From Lachnospiraceae bacterium (GTDB taxonomy: Bacteria > Bacillota_A > Clostridia > Lachnospirales > Lachnospiraceae): a stretch of DNA of 6,019 bases. Every line of letters begins with the position of its first letter. Positions within the stretch are counted from its first letter, which is position 1. The stretch spans positions 1 through 6,019 of the forward strand of contig JAILOC010000205.1 of NCBI GenBank assembly GCA_024691045.1, in the 5' to 3' direction. The notes below the pieces were generated by a model, which was given only the letters and a program-made list of their open reading frames with translations, ran no database searches and was not told where the DNA came from. Shown one piece after another: positions 1-5,601 of the stretch. The position numbers and the translations under genes were made by a program.

Positions 1-180
1 GAAGTCCTCAATGGGAGATATATCATCGAAAGCTTCCTGAAGACCTTCTTCAAGAAACCACTTATAGGAGTTCGTCTGAACCTCTATAAGATTTGGCATT
101 TCGAGCACCTCACCACGCCTTGCATAGCTCATTCGCATTGCCTTGGCACTGTGCTCCGGGCGGATCCTGTTCTTGCTCAT
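1..180 (-). CDS. rpoB: RNA polymerase beta subunit RpoB, N-terminal 60 residues (partial)
   Basis: This is the start of the RNA polymerase beta subunit, part of the catalytic core of transcription. Translation from the ATG at 180-178 gives [20 protein letters not shown], followed by residues including [19 protein letters not shown] and DISPIEDF. That order is characteristic of Clostridia RpoB N-termini (the protrusion region near the start, with the '[12 protein letters not shown]' signature). The frame stays open to the window edge, so only 60 of roughly 1,200-1,300 expected codons are seen. The start is supported by a GGGGTGA ribosome binding site 8 nt upstream and by the known family N-terminus. 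It has its own promoter at 283-311 and follows the ABC cassette instead of following rplL directly. Identification is from sequence recognition and agrees with the upstream rplA-rplJ-rplL order. I am very sure of the gene. Confidence 0.95.
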   Translation of the reverse strand, partial: MSKNRIRPEHSAKAMRMSYARRGEVLEMPNLIEVQTNSYKWFLEEGLQEAFDDISPIEDF

Positions 181-188
181 TGACAATT

Positions 189-195
189 TCACCCC
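189..195 (-). promoter_or_regulatory. Ribosome binding site of rpoB
   Basis: On the minus strand GGGGTGA lies 8 nt before the ATG at 180. It fixes the start of the short partial gene and rules out the out-of-frame AUGs further upstream. Confidence 0.8.
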
Positions 196-222
196 GTTCT
201 TTCTGTTGACTTTTTTCTGTTA

Positions 223-277
223 ATGCACTTCTCTTTTTTTGACGTGCAAAAAAAGAGCTCGTCGCAGAAACGTGCAT
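223..277 (-). promoter_or_regulatory. Structured 5' leader of rpoB: nested stem-loops at the predicted mRNA 5' end
   Basis: The minus-strand RNA can form a perfect 11-bp hairpin, CUCUUUUUUUG / CAAAAAAAGAG, at 257-247 with 241-231 and a 5-nt CACGU loop. It is enclosed by a 6-bp stem, AUGCAC (277-272) with GUGCAU (228-223). The outer stem starts at about the transcription start predicted from the promoter at 283-311, so the 5' end of the mRNA would be paired. UGCACGU occurs twice, at 276-270 and at 248-242 (overlapping the hairpin loop), so a second pairing with GUGCA at 228-224 is possible. The pairing is directly visible. A role in mRNA stability or control of rpoBC is inference. The inner stem is mostly A-U and may be weak. 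Confidence 0.5.
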
Positions 278-282
278 CATCC

Positions 283-311
283 ATAGTATCATTTTGATTT
301 CAAGAGGTCAA
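283..311 (-). promoter_or_regulatory. Sigma-A promoter for rpoB(C)
   Basis: On the minus strand the -35 box is TTGACC (311-306) and the -10 box is TACTAT (288-283). The spacer is exactly 17 nt, and each hexamer matches the housekeeping consensus at 5 of 6 positions. The likely start is near A277, leaving a leader of about 97 nt. The stretch just upstream (342-312) is almost pure A/T, with AAAAATTT occurring twice, 20 nt apart. This resembles an UP element that contacts the alpha C-terminal domains. A strong promoter here fits the break in the rplJL-rpoBC operon made by the terminator at 4451-4499 and the inserted cassette. Confidence 0.8.
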
Positions 312-344
312 GTAAATTTTTGAAAAGATTATTCAAATTTTTCG

Positions 345-364
345 AAGCCCCCTTTCGGGGGCTT
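345..364 (-). terminator. GNRA-capped hairpin after the permease gene (probable terminator or 3'-end stabiliser)
   Basis: A perfect 8-bp stem, AAGCCCCC / GGGGGCTT, encloses a four-base loop. Read on the minus strand the loop is GAAA, a stable GNRA tetraloop closed by C-G, which suggests the minus-strand RNA is the functional form. It lies 33 nt after the permease stop codon (398-400). No proper U-run follows: the next minus-strand bases are CGAAAAATTTG. It is therefore not a textbook intrinsic terminator. It may act as a weak terminator or protect the 3' end, and some read-through into rpoB is possible. Confidence 0.6.
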
Positions 365-397
365 AAGATTTTCACAGCCGGAACTGCAGCTGAAACA

Positions 398-1762
398 TTA
401 TTCTGCTCTTATTGCGGCAAGAGGCGACAGCTTCATTGCTCTTATCGAAGGAAGGAAGCCCGCGAGCATGGCTATAAGTGCGGCAAAGGTGATCGCGAGC
501 AGTGCGAGCCAGGGAGGAATGACGGAGAGCTTGGCCCCTTCTTCAAACATCATGGCCCCCAGCCCCAGAACTCTGTTCATAAGGAAAGAGAGCGCATAGG
601 AAAGGATCATGCCGATACCGCCTCCTATGAAGCCGATGTACCCGGCTTCGATCAGGAAGAGAAACTGGATATCCCTGATACGGCATCCGATGACCTTCAT
701 GATGCCGATCTCCTTGGTCCTCTCATATATGGACATCATCATGGTATTGGTTATTCCGATCGCGGCAACAAAAAGGGATATTCCGCCGATTCCGCCCAGA
801 ACCGCCTGGATAATGTTCATGATCTTCATATCGGACTCGATCCACTCGGCGTTCGAATAAGCCCTGTAGCCCATATCGTTTATTATCTGCTGGACCTGTG
901 TGACATTATCCATCTCATCGACATTTACGTTCACACGGGTATAGAAGAGCTCCCTGTATGCTTTTCCGTTCTTTCTGGTGGGCTGCCCGGGTATGACTCT
1001 TCCGCGGAATTCCCTCGAAAGAACTTCCTTAAGGGCTTCGATATCACAATAAACGTAATAGCTGTCCTCGTTATAAGTGTCCAGATCGCCGGCGATGACT
1101 CCCGCGGTCGGTATGATGTATTTCTTGGGTGCGGATACGGGGGAACCGTCCTCGGATGGGTACTGTGACCCATAATACTTCTCGGTATCGAATATGACGA
1201 ACATCTGGTCATTCATCAAATCGATATTCGGTGCATTCCCCGTTTCCCAGTATTCATACTGATTGGTCTTGGTATTCACGAAATAAGCGGGCATCATATT
1301 TCCCCAGATCAGCTGAAGACCTTCCCCTTCGGTGGGAATGCTTCCCTGTCCGAGTGCTTCCGCTTTCTGTTCGAGAACATCCCTGTTCACACCAAGTATC
1401 TCTGTATTGCATTCATAAATACCGCATTTAATGATAACCTGTGCGCTCAGGACCGGATCGACGGATGTGACATGATCGATCGACATGAATTCTTCAATCT
1501 TCGCATCATTGAGCAAAGTGTCTTCGGGATTTTTTTCCTTTCCGGAATCGTCGTATCTTCCGGCACTTTCAACCTCCACACTCCTGAGGCCGCCATAGGA
1601 TTCATACTCGGAAAGAAGCGCTTCCTTCATACCGATGCCGAGCGATATCATGACAACTATGGATGTTGTTCCTATAACAACACCCATAATGGTCAGAATA
1701 GTACGTACTTTTCTTTTGAACAGGCTCTCCAGACTCATCAGGAGAAGATCGGATAATTTCAT
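398..1762 (-). CDS. MacB/FtsX-family ABC transporter permease
   Basis: This 454-residue membrane protein is the permease of the cassette. The layout is that of MacB-type (mechanotransmission, type VII) permeases. One helix lies near the N-terminus (about residues 21-42, after the basic stretch FKRKVR). A large extracytoplasmic domain follows (about 45-315). Three more helices complete the protein (about 318-342, 366-397 and 417-440). The cytoplasmic stretch ERTKEIGIMKVIG (347-359) and the C-terminal end RAMKLSPLAAIRAE are hallmarks of the FtsX/MacB core. Family knowledge says such permeases usually do not form a classical channel: they couple cytoplasmic ATP hydrolysis to movement of extracytoplasmic domains, for export, lipoprotein release or signalling. 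Three cysteines (113, 118, 239) lie in the extracytoplasmic domain. The start at 1762 follows an AAAGG motif 6 nt upstream that overlaps the stop of the preceding gene, suggesting translational coupling. Substrate unknown. Confidence 0.9.
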   Translation of the reverse strand: MKLSDLLLMSLESLFKRKVRTILTIMGVVIGTTSIVVMISLGIGMKEALLSEYESYGGLRSVEVESAGRYDDSGKEKNPEDTLLNDAKIEEFMSIDHVTSVDPVLSAQVIIKCGIYECNTEILGVNRDVLEQKAEALGQGSIPTEGEGLQLIWGNMMPAYFVNTKTNQYEYWETGNAPNIDLMNDQMFVIFDTEKYYGSQYPSEDGSPVSAPKKYIIPTAGVIAGDLDTYNEDSYYVYCDIEALKEVLSREFRGRVIPGQPTRKNGKAYRELFYTRVNVNVDEMDNVTQVQQIINDMGYRAYSNAEWIESDMKIMNIIQAVLGGIGGISLFVAAIGITNTMMMSIYERTKEIGIMKVIGCRIRDIQFLFLIEAGYIGFIGGGIGMILSYALSFLMNRVLGLGAMMFEEGAKLSVIPPWLALLAITFAALIAMLAGFLPSIRAMKLSPLAAIRAE

Positions 1763-1771
1763 ACTCTGCCT

Positions 1772-3496
1772 TTAAATATCGTCGTCAATGTCTTCGAGTT
1801 CCTTGAGCATTCTGAGCTTCTTACGTCTCTTTGCTATGACTCTCCAGATGACTATCGCAACAATTATTATAACGATCACAGCGATGATGATCGCTTTCCA
1901 GTTCACTCCGGAACCGGGTTTTTCCATATCGTCGAAATCACCCTCATAGAACCCGTCATCATAAAAACCTTCATCATCCGGATAATACGGCTCGGAGACA
2001 AAAATCCTGATCTCTTTTTCAATGAAGGATACATTGCCGGCTTCGTCTTCGTAGGAGACTCTTGCAATGACGGTACCGTCATCCATGGTGGGAGCTATTC
2101 CGGTCACCATCGCATCGACATTTCCCGTTGCTCCGGGTTCAAGTTTTCCGAGGAAGGTGGAACCGCCTTCAACGGTATCTCCGATGAAATCAACCTGAAC
2201 ATTGTAAAGTGTGGTCTTTCCCTTGTTATAAACAGGGAACATGACGTTGGTCTGATTTCCGACTTCGATCGAATCGGGAAGGATCTCCTCTTCACCGGTA
2301 TCGATCCTGGCTTCCTGCTTGATAGGGATCGATATATTGGAACTCATCGTATAGGGAGCTTTATTGCTATCCTCATATGCGGCATCGAGTGTAATGACAT
2401 AGGGTTTCTGCATAAGATCGCTCCGTGCCGTCATCTCAATGGAAATACTGATGGTCGATCCGGCAGGGATCGAAGACACAAACTTTGTTGCGGAACCCGA
2501 AGTGGGAAGAAACGCTTCATAAGTCGTCTCTTTATTATCGCCTTCACTTGCCGCCCTGAAATCAAACTGGATATTTGATACAGCGGTGGAAAGGGAAGTG
2601 TTCTGAAGGGTGACGGTCAGGTTAAACGTATCGCCCGCGTATACAACTTCGGGATCGGTCCTGAATCCGGTTACGATGATCCTGGGTGTGGAAGATTTTT
2701 CGTCCTTTCCCGTGCTCTCGGATAACATTCCCGCACCGGGTGCACCGGTGATATTAATGTATGTGGTGATATCGGTCGTGGCAAGCTTGCCGTTCCTGTA
2801 ATACTGCACATGGAAAACAAGGGGGTAGGTTCCGGTCTTAGCCTGAGGCGAAACCTGGAATGCCCAGGTGACATCCTGTGCAAGCGTATGTGCAACATTG
2901 ATATCGGATGAAGCCTGGATCTTGGGGATCACGAGAACGCTTGACGCGGTGAGTATCTCGAAGGGCCACTTATTGATGTCGGTGCTCTCCTGAGGAGTGA
3001 TCACGACATCGGTAACATCGACTTTACCGAGATTGATAAGCGACAGGGTATAGAAGGTCAGCTGTCCGTAGCTTGCAGATGACGTCAATGAGTTATTGTT
3101 GACGAAAAGGAATTCCTCGGTACTGTCGATCGACGTGATATCCCCGATAACGGAATCAAAATTCGCAATCGTTGTATTGACATAAGACACAAGACTTGCG
3201 GGAGTAAAGGTATTGTTTGCGATATATGTATTTGCTTCGCTCCAGACCTTTTCAAGTCTGTCCTTGATATCCTGAGAAGGATTATTGAGATTGATCAGGT
3301 TGTTCTTATACTGGATCAGATAGTTGTATGCAGCCTGCTTGTCAACATCAATACAGGGATTAGCGCCCGAAGGGAGATATGACGCATCAAAACCACCCGC
3401 CTGCACATGCATTGCTCCTGCAGGAATTATAAGAAACGCTGCTGCGAGCATGAATATTGTTATTAAGCTTACCATCAGTCTTTTACGCGTTTTCAT
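1772..3496 (-). CDS. Secreted, membrane-anchored protein with CARDB/COG1361-like domains, ABC-transporter partner
   Basis: This is a 574-residue protein of unknown exact function. Residues 1-33 form a signal peptide (MKTRKR, then a hydrophobic core, ending in the cleavage-like VQA). Residues about 50-120 look helical. Three beta-rich modules follow, at about 125-250, 271-395 and 396-500. The second and third have the pattern of CARDB/COG1361 Ig-like domains (for example VVYAGDTFNLTVTLQNTS at 284-301, and PVYNKGKTTLYNVQVDFIGD). Residues 501-528 are an acidic, Tyr-rich, Gly-containing linker. A single helix follows at about 534-553, then a basic stop (RRKK) and an acidic tail (EDIDDDI). The bulk should face outside, with the C-terminus in the cytoplasm. 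The gene overlaps the ATPase gene by 14 nt and sits 9 nt before the permease gene. AGGAG lies 10 nt before the start. It occupies the place where MacAB-type systems carry a MacA-like adaptor, so a partner or substrate-handling role is inferred. Domain naming comes from pattern recognition only. Confidence 0.82.
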   Translation of the reverse strand: MKTRKRLMVSLITIFMLAAAFLIIPAGAMHVQAGGFDASYLPSGANPCIDVDKQAAYNYLIQYKNNLINLNNPSQDIKDRLEKVWSEANTYIANNTFTPASLVSYVNTTIANFDSVIGDITSIDSTEEFLFVNNNSLTSSASYGQLTFYTLSLINLGKVDVTDVVITPQESTDINKWPFEILTASSVLVIPKIQASSDINVAHTLAQDVTWAFQVSPQAKTGTYPLVFHVQYYRNGKLATTDITTYINITGAPGAGMLSESTGKDEKSSTPRIIVTGFRTDPEVVYAGDTFNLTVTLQNTSLSTAVSNIQFDFRAASEGDNKETTYEAFLPTSGSATKFVSSIPAGSTISISIEMTARSDLMQKPYVITLDAAYEDSNKAPYTMSSNISIPIKQEARIDTGEEEILPDSIEVGNQTNVMFPVYNKGKTTLYNVQVDFIGDTVEGGSTFLGKLEPGATGNVDAMVTGIAPTMDDGTVIARVSYEDEAGNVSFIEKEIRIFVSEPYYPDDEGFYDDGFYEGDFDDMEKPGSGVNWKAIIIAVIVIIIVAIVIWRVIAKRRKKLRMLKELEDIDDDI

Positions 3497-4274
3497 CGGG
3501 TCTTATCTCCTCTCCCGGGATTGCCAGTGTTCCACCCGGGTAATAATCTGTTGTTTCGTTTTCGGTGTTTTCTGTCCGGCCGCCCGGATGTTCATCTATC
3601 TTGATTATCTTGCCGTCCCTTATATGAATGACTTTGTCTCCGAAGGAAGCAAGGTAATTATCATGTGTGACCATTACCATGGTCTGTTTCTTTTCATGCA
3701 CGATCTTGCGCATAAGGTTCAGAACTTCGAGTGTCGTATTGGAGTCGAGATTTCCCGTAGGCTCATCGGCAAAGACTATCTCGGGTTCTACAACCAGCGC
3801 TCTTGCTATGCCGACTCTCTGCTGCTGGCCTCCGGACATCTGTCCGGGTTTGTGTTCGAGGAATTTACCGAGCCCCACGGTCTTGAGCATTTTTATTGCT
3901 CTCCGCTCACGTATGTCTTTCGGGACTCCCTGAAATGTAAGAGGCATCGCGACATTTTCAACGGCGGTCATATTCGGCATGAGGTTGTAGGACTGGAAGA
4001 CAAATCCCACATGAGCCTGTCTGAAGAGAACCAGTTTGCTCTCATTCTTTTTTTCAATGTGCTCGCCGCCGATTATTATCTCGCCCTTCGTCGGAGGTTC
4101 GAGCCCGGCCATCATGTTCAGGAGTGTGGATTTTCCCGAGCCGGATGTACCGACAATACAGCAGAACTCACCTTTCTGTATCGTAAAGTCAACGCCGTTC
4201 AGTGCCCTGACCTTGTTCTCTCCGATGCGGTAGATCTTATATAGATTTTTAACCTGTATTACAGGTTTTTCCAT
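3483..4274 (-). CDS. MacB/LolD-type ABC transporter ATP-binding protein
   Basis: This 263-residue cytoplasmic ATPase powers the cassette's permease. All motifs of an active nucleotide-binding domain are present. Walker A is GTSGSGKST (42-50). The Q-loop glutamine is Q94, in FVFQSYNLMPNMTAVENV, a sequence typical of the LolD/MacB subfamily. The signature is MSGGQQQR (146-153), with Met in place of the usual Leu. Walker B is IVFADEP (166-172), with catalytic Glu171. The D-loop is GNLDS (174-178) and the switch histidine is H204. A hydrophilic tail (about 225-263), rich in Glu, Thr, Gly and Pro, extends past the usual end of this subfamily at about 220-230 residues. The start is supported by GGAG 9 nt upstream. 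The stop overlaps the next gene by 14 nt, implying coupled translation. The subfamily call is firm; the substrate is unknown. Confidence 0.95.
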   Translation of the reverse strand: MEKPVIQVKNLYKIYRIGENKVRALNGVDFTIQKGEFCCIVGTSGSGKSTLLNMMAGLEPPTKGEIIIGGEHIEKKNESKLVLFRQAHVGFVFQSYNLMPNMTAVENVAMPLTFQGVPKDIRERRAIKMLKTVGLGKFLEHKPGQMSGGQQQRVGIARALVVEPEIVFADEPTGNLDSNTTLEVLNLMRKIVHEKKQTMVMVTHDNYLASFGDKVIHIRDGKIIKIDEHPGGRTENTENETTDYYPGGTLAIPGEEIRPDENA

Positions 4275-4300
4275 TTTCGGATTCTCCGGAATTGTAATTC

Positions 4301-4329
4301 TTGATATAAGATTTGTGCTGATTTTCCAA
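4301..4329 (-). promoter_or_regulatory. Candidate promoter for the ABC cassette, start-proximal
   Basis: On the minus strand TTGGAA (4329-4324) and TATCAA (4306-4301) are separated by 17 nt, each hexamer matching consensus at 4 of 6 positions. The start would fall near 4294, giving a leader of about 20 nt before the ATG at 4274. It competes with the extended -10 candidate at 4340-4348; the sequence alone does not decide between them. Confidence 0.4.
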
Positions 4330-4339
4330 CACCTCGCTT

Positions 4340-4348
4340 ATCATAGCA
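4340..4348 (-). promoter_or_regulatory. Candidate extended -10 promoter for the ABC cassette
   Basis: On the minus strand TGC-TATGAT (4348-4340) is an extended -10 element. At the 17-nt position the -35 region (4368-4363) reads AACTCA, which is poor. A promoter with a good -10 and no -35 often depends on an activator, and short tandem repeats lie just upstream at 4365-4379. The start would fall near 4333, giving a leader of about 59 nt. Confidence 0.45.
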
Positions 4349-4364
4349 CAAGAAAATATGTCTG

Positions 4365-4379
4365 AGTTAAAGTTAAAGT
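4365..4379. repeat. Tandem hexamer repeat next to the ABC-cassette promoter
   Basis: AGTTAA occurs twice in tandem followed by a partial AGT (minus strand: ACT, TTAACT, TTAACT). It overlaps and precedes the weak -35 region of the extended -10 promoter, where an activator could bind. It is short and lies in AT-rich sequence, so chance is a real alternative. Confidence 0.35.
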
Positions 4380-4382
4380 CAT

Positions 4383-4399
4383 TTTAAGGAATTCTTAAA
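4383..4399. repeat. Inverted repeat upstream of the ABC-cassette promoter
   Basis: TTTAAG and CTTAAA form 6-bp arms around a GAATT spacer. The centre lies about 58 nt upstream of the start predicted from the extended -10 element. It could be an operator half-site pair. No regulator gene is in the window, and AT-rich sequence makes such dyads common. Confidence 0.3.
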
Positions 4400-4450
4400 T
4401 AAATTAAAAACAGAGATAAAAAAGCTTACGTAAAAGAAAAAAGAAAACGT

Positions 4451-4499
4451 AAAAAAAGAGACAAAAATAAAGGGGACACATTTGAAATGTGTCCCCTTT
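4451..4499 (-). terminator. Strong intrinsic terminator after rplL
   Basis: Two perfectly complementary 15-nt arms (4499-4485 and 4483-4469) surround one central base. In RNA this is a stem of about 13 bp, AAAGGGGACACAU with AUGUGUCCCCUUU, and a UUCAA loop. On the minus strand it is followed by AUUUUUGUCUC and seven U residues. It begins 35 nt after the rplL stop codon. It should end most rplJL transcription before the ABC cassette, in contrast to bacteria where rplL reads into rpoB. Confidence 0.93.
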
Positions 4500-4533
4500 C
4501 GGTTCCATTCGGTGTTTAAGATAATACAAGAAA

Positions 4534-4905
4534 TTACTTAAGGGTAACCTTAGCGCCGACTTCCTCGAGCTTCTTCTTGATATCCTCAGCCTCTGCCTTA
4601 GCAGCTGCCTCTTTGATAACCTTGGGAGCAGCCTCAACTGCGTCCTTAGCTTCCTTGAGTCCAAGTCCGGTGATCTCACGAACAACCTTGATAACCTTAA
4701 CCTTCTCAGCGCCTGCCTCGGTAAGCTCAACGTCGAACTCGGTCTTCTCCTCTACGGGGCCTGCTGCGGGGCCTGCTGCTACAACTACGCCTGCTGCTGC
4801 AGATACGCCGAACTCATCCTCAACAGCCTTTACCAGATCATTGAGCTCAAGAACGCTGAGCTCCTTTATTGCATCAAGAATTTCCTGTGCAGATAACTTA
4901 GCCAT
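4534..4905 (-). CDS. rplL: Ribosomal protein L7/L12 (bL12)
   Basis: This is the multi-copy stalk protein of the large ribosomal subunit. It binds as dimers to L10 and recruits and activates translational GTPases. The 123-residue length is typical. The N-terminal dimerisation part (about 1-33, [20 protein letters not shown] onward) is followed by an Ala/Gly/Val-rich flexible hinge (about 36-52, with AAGPAAGP). The C-terminal globular domain (about 55-123) has the highly conserved stretch [19 protein letters not shown] and ends in GAKVTLK. GGAGG lies 9 nt before the ATG. The gene sits 51 nt after rplJ with no promoter evident between them, so both are made from the rplJ promoter under the L10 leader. 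A strong terminator follows. Confidence 0.98.
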   Translation of the reverse strand: MAKLSAQEILDAIKELSVLELNDLVKAVEDEFGVSAAAGVVVAAGPAAGPVEEKTEFDVELTEAGAEKVKVIKVVREITGLGLKEAKDAVEAAPKVIKEAAAKAEAEDIKKKLEEVGAKVTLK

Positions 4906-4956
4906 TTTATTTTTCCTCCATAAAAAGTTATTAACAAATGTAGATTGCTGATGGGT

Positions 4957-5532
4957 TTAAGCTTCAGCGGGAGCTTCTGCAGTTTCTGCTGCAGGTGCTT
5001 CGGCGGGAGCCTCAGCGGGTGCTGCAGCTTCGGCAGCGGGAGCAGCTTCGCCACCCTTTTCTGCGATCTGCTTTACGCAGCGTGCAAAATTGGTGATGGG
5101 GCTCTGGATGCTTCCGAGGAACTTGGAAAGGAGCTCTTCTCTTGAAGGGATCTGGGAAATGCCCTGCATTCCGGCTGCATCATAGAATGTTCCCTCGACA
5201 ATACCTGCCTTGATCTCAAGTGCGGGTGCGGTCTTGGCGAACTTTGCAAGTACTCTTGCGGGAGCGGTTGCGTCCTCTTTTGAGATAGCAACTGCAGTGG
5301 GTCCTTCGAGAACCTGATCGAGCTGTGCGAAATCGGTTCCTTCGAATGCTCTTGTAAGGAAAGTATTCTTGTAAACCTTGTAGACAACTCCTGCTTCACG
5401 AAGGCTCTTACGAAGCTCGGTATCCTGAGCAACGGTAAGTCCGCGATAGTCAACAGCAACAACTGACTGTGCTCCATCGATGAACTCGCTGATCTCAGCG
5501 ATGATCGGCTTCTTCTCTTCGATCTTTGCCAT
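4957..5532 (-). CDS. rplJ: Ribosomal protein L10 (uL10) with an Ala/Pro/Glu-rich C-terminal tail
   Basis: This is the base of the ribosomal stalk: its N-terminal domain binds 23S rRNA and its C-terminal helix carries L12 dimers. The 191-residue protein has the usual N-terminal features (VVAVDYRGLTVAQDTELRKSLREAGV at about 24-49, VYKNTFLTRAF, LEGPTAVAIS) and the helix thought to carry L12 (about 130-160). Residues from about 161 form a low-complexity tail of Ala, Pro and Glu with repeated PAEA/APAEAP units, beyond the roughly 165-175 residues common in the family. AGGAGGT lies 6 nt upstream of the ATG. In Firmicutes the L10-L12 complex binds the leader of its own mRNA to limit synthesis, and a matching leader with attenuator lies directly upstream (5569-5691). 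Confidence 0.97.
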   Translation of the reverse strand: MAKIEEKKPIIAEISEFIDGAQSVVAVDYRGLTVAQDTELRKSLREAGVVYKVYKNTFLTRAFEGTDFAQLDQVLEGPTAVAISKEDATAPARVLAKFAKTAPALEIKAGIVEGTFYDAAGMQGISQIPSREELLSKFLGSIQSPITNFARCVKQIAEKGGEAAPAAEAAAPAEAPAEAPAAETAEAPAEA

Positions 5533-5568
5533 TTTCTTACCTCCTGTTAGATTTTTAATACGAGGCCG

Positions 5569-5601
5569 AAAAAATCTCCCGCGTCTGAAGACACGGGAGA
5601 T
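5569..5601 (-). terminator. Attenuator (intrinsic terminator) in the rplJ leader
   Basis: On the minus strand a 12-bp stem, AUCUCCCGUGUC (5601-5590) with GACGCGGGAGAU (5585-5574), contains one U-G wobble and a UUCA loop. It is followed directly by a U-run and then CGG. It lies between the rplJ promoter and the rplJ ribosome binding site, so it can act only as a premature terminator. It fits the attenuation mechanism known for Firmicutes rplJL. Confidence 0.9.

Noticed and set aside
231..257. The U7/A7 hairpin as an intrinsic terminator on either strand.
   Set aside because: The stem is almost all A-U with no GC-rich core, and it lies inside the leader of an essential gene on the minus strand. 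No plus-strand gene ends there.
110..292. Minus-strand 60-codon frame through the rpoB leader, with AUG codons at 280 and 277 near the predicted transcript start, suggesting a leaderless leader peptide.
   Set aside because: It runs out of frame about 70 nt into rpoB, has no ribosome binding site, and its first AUG lies upstream of the predicted start. The rpoB frame starting at 180 explains the region.
320..1168. Plus-strand open frame of 282 codons opposite the permease gene.
   Set aside because: It is wholly antisense to a gene with clear MacB/FtsX features except at its very start, has no ribosome binding site I can see, and its protein has no recognisable domain or membrane pattern. It is a shadow frame.
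3324..4244. Plus-strand open frame of 306 codons opposite the ATPase gene.
   Set aside because: The minus-strand frame encodes every ABC ATPase motif. The plus-strand product mirrors that codon pattern and shows no domain of its own.
398..4274. Mobile-element origin of the ABC cassette.
   Set aside because: No transposase, integrase, terminal inverted repeats or target duplications are visible at either edge, and base composition is not obviously different by eye.
4428..4454. Direct repeat ACGTAAAA (4428-4435 and 4447-4454) after the rplL terminator.
   Set aside because: It is eight bases long in very A-rich sequence, partly inside the terminator's U-run region. No spacing or context suggests an attachment or insertion site.
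4577..4951. Plus-strand frame opposite rplL, and a similar one opposite rplJ (4945-5145).
   Set aside because: Both are antisense to certain ribosomal protein genes. Their Ser/Ala-rich or Cys/Gly/Ser-rich products simply reflect the reverse of Ala/Glu/Lys-rich coding sequence.
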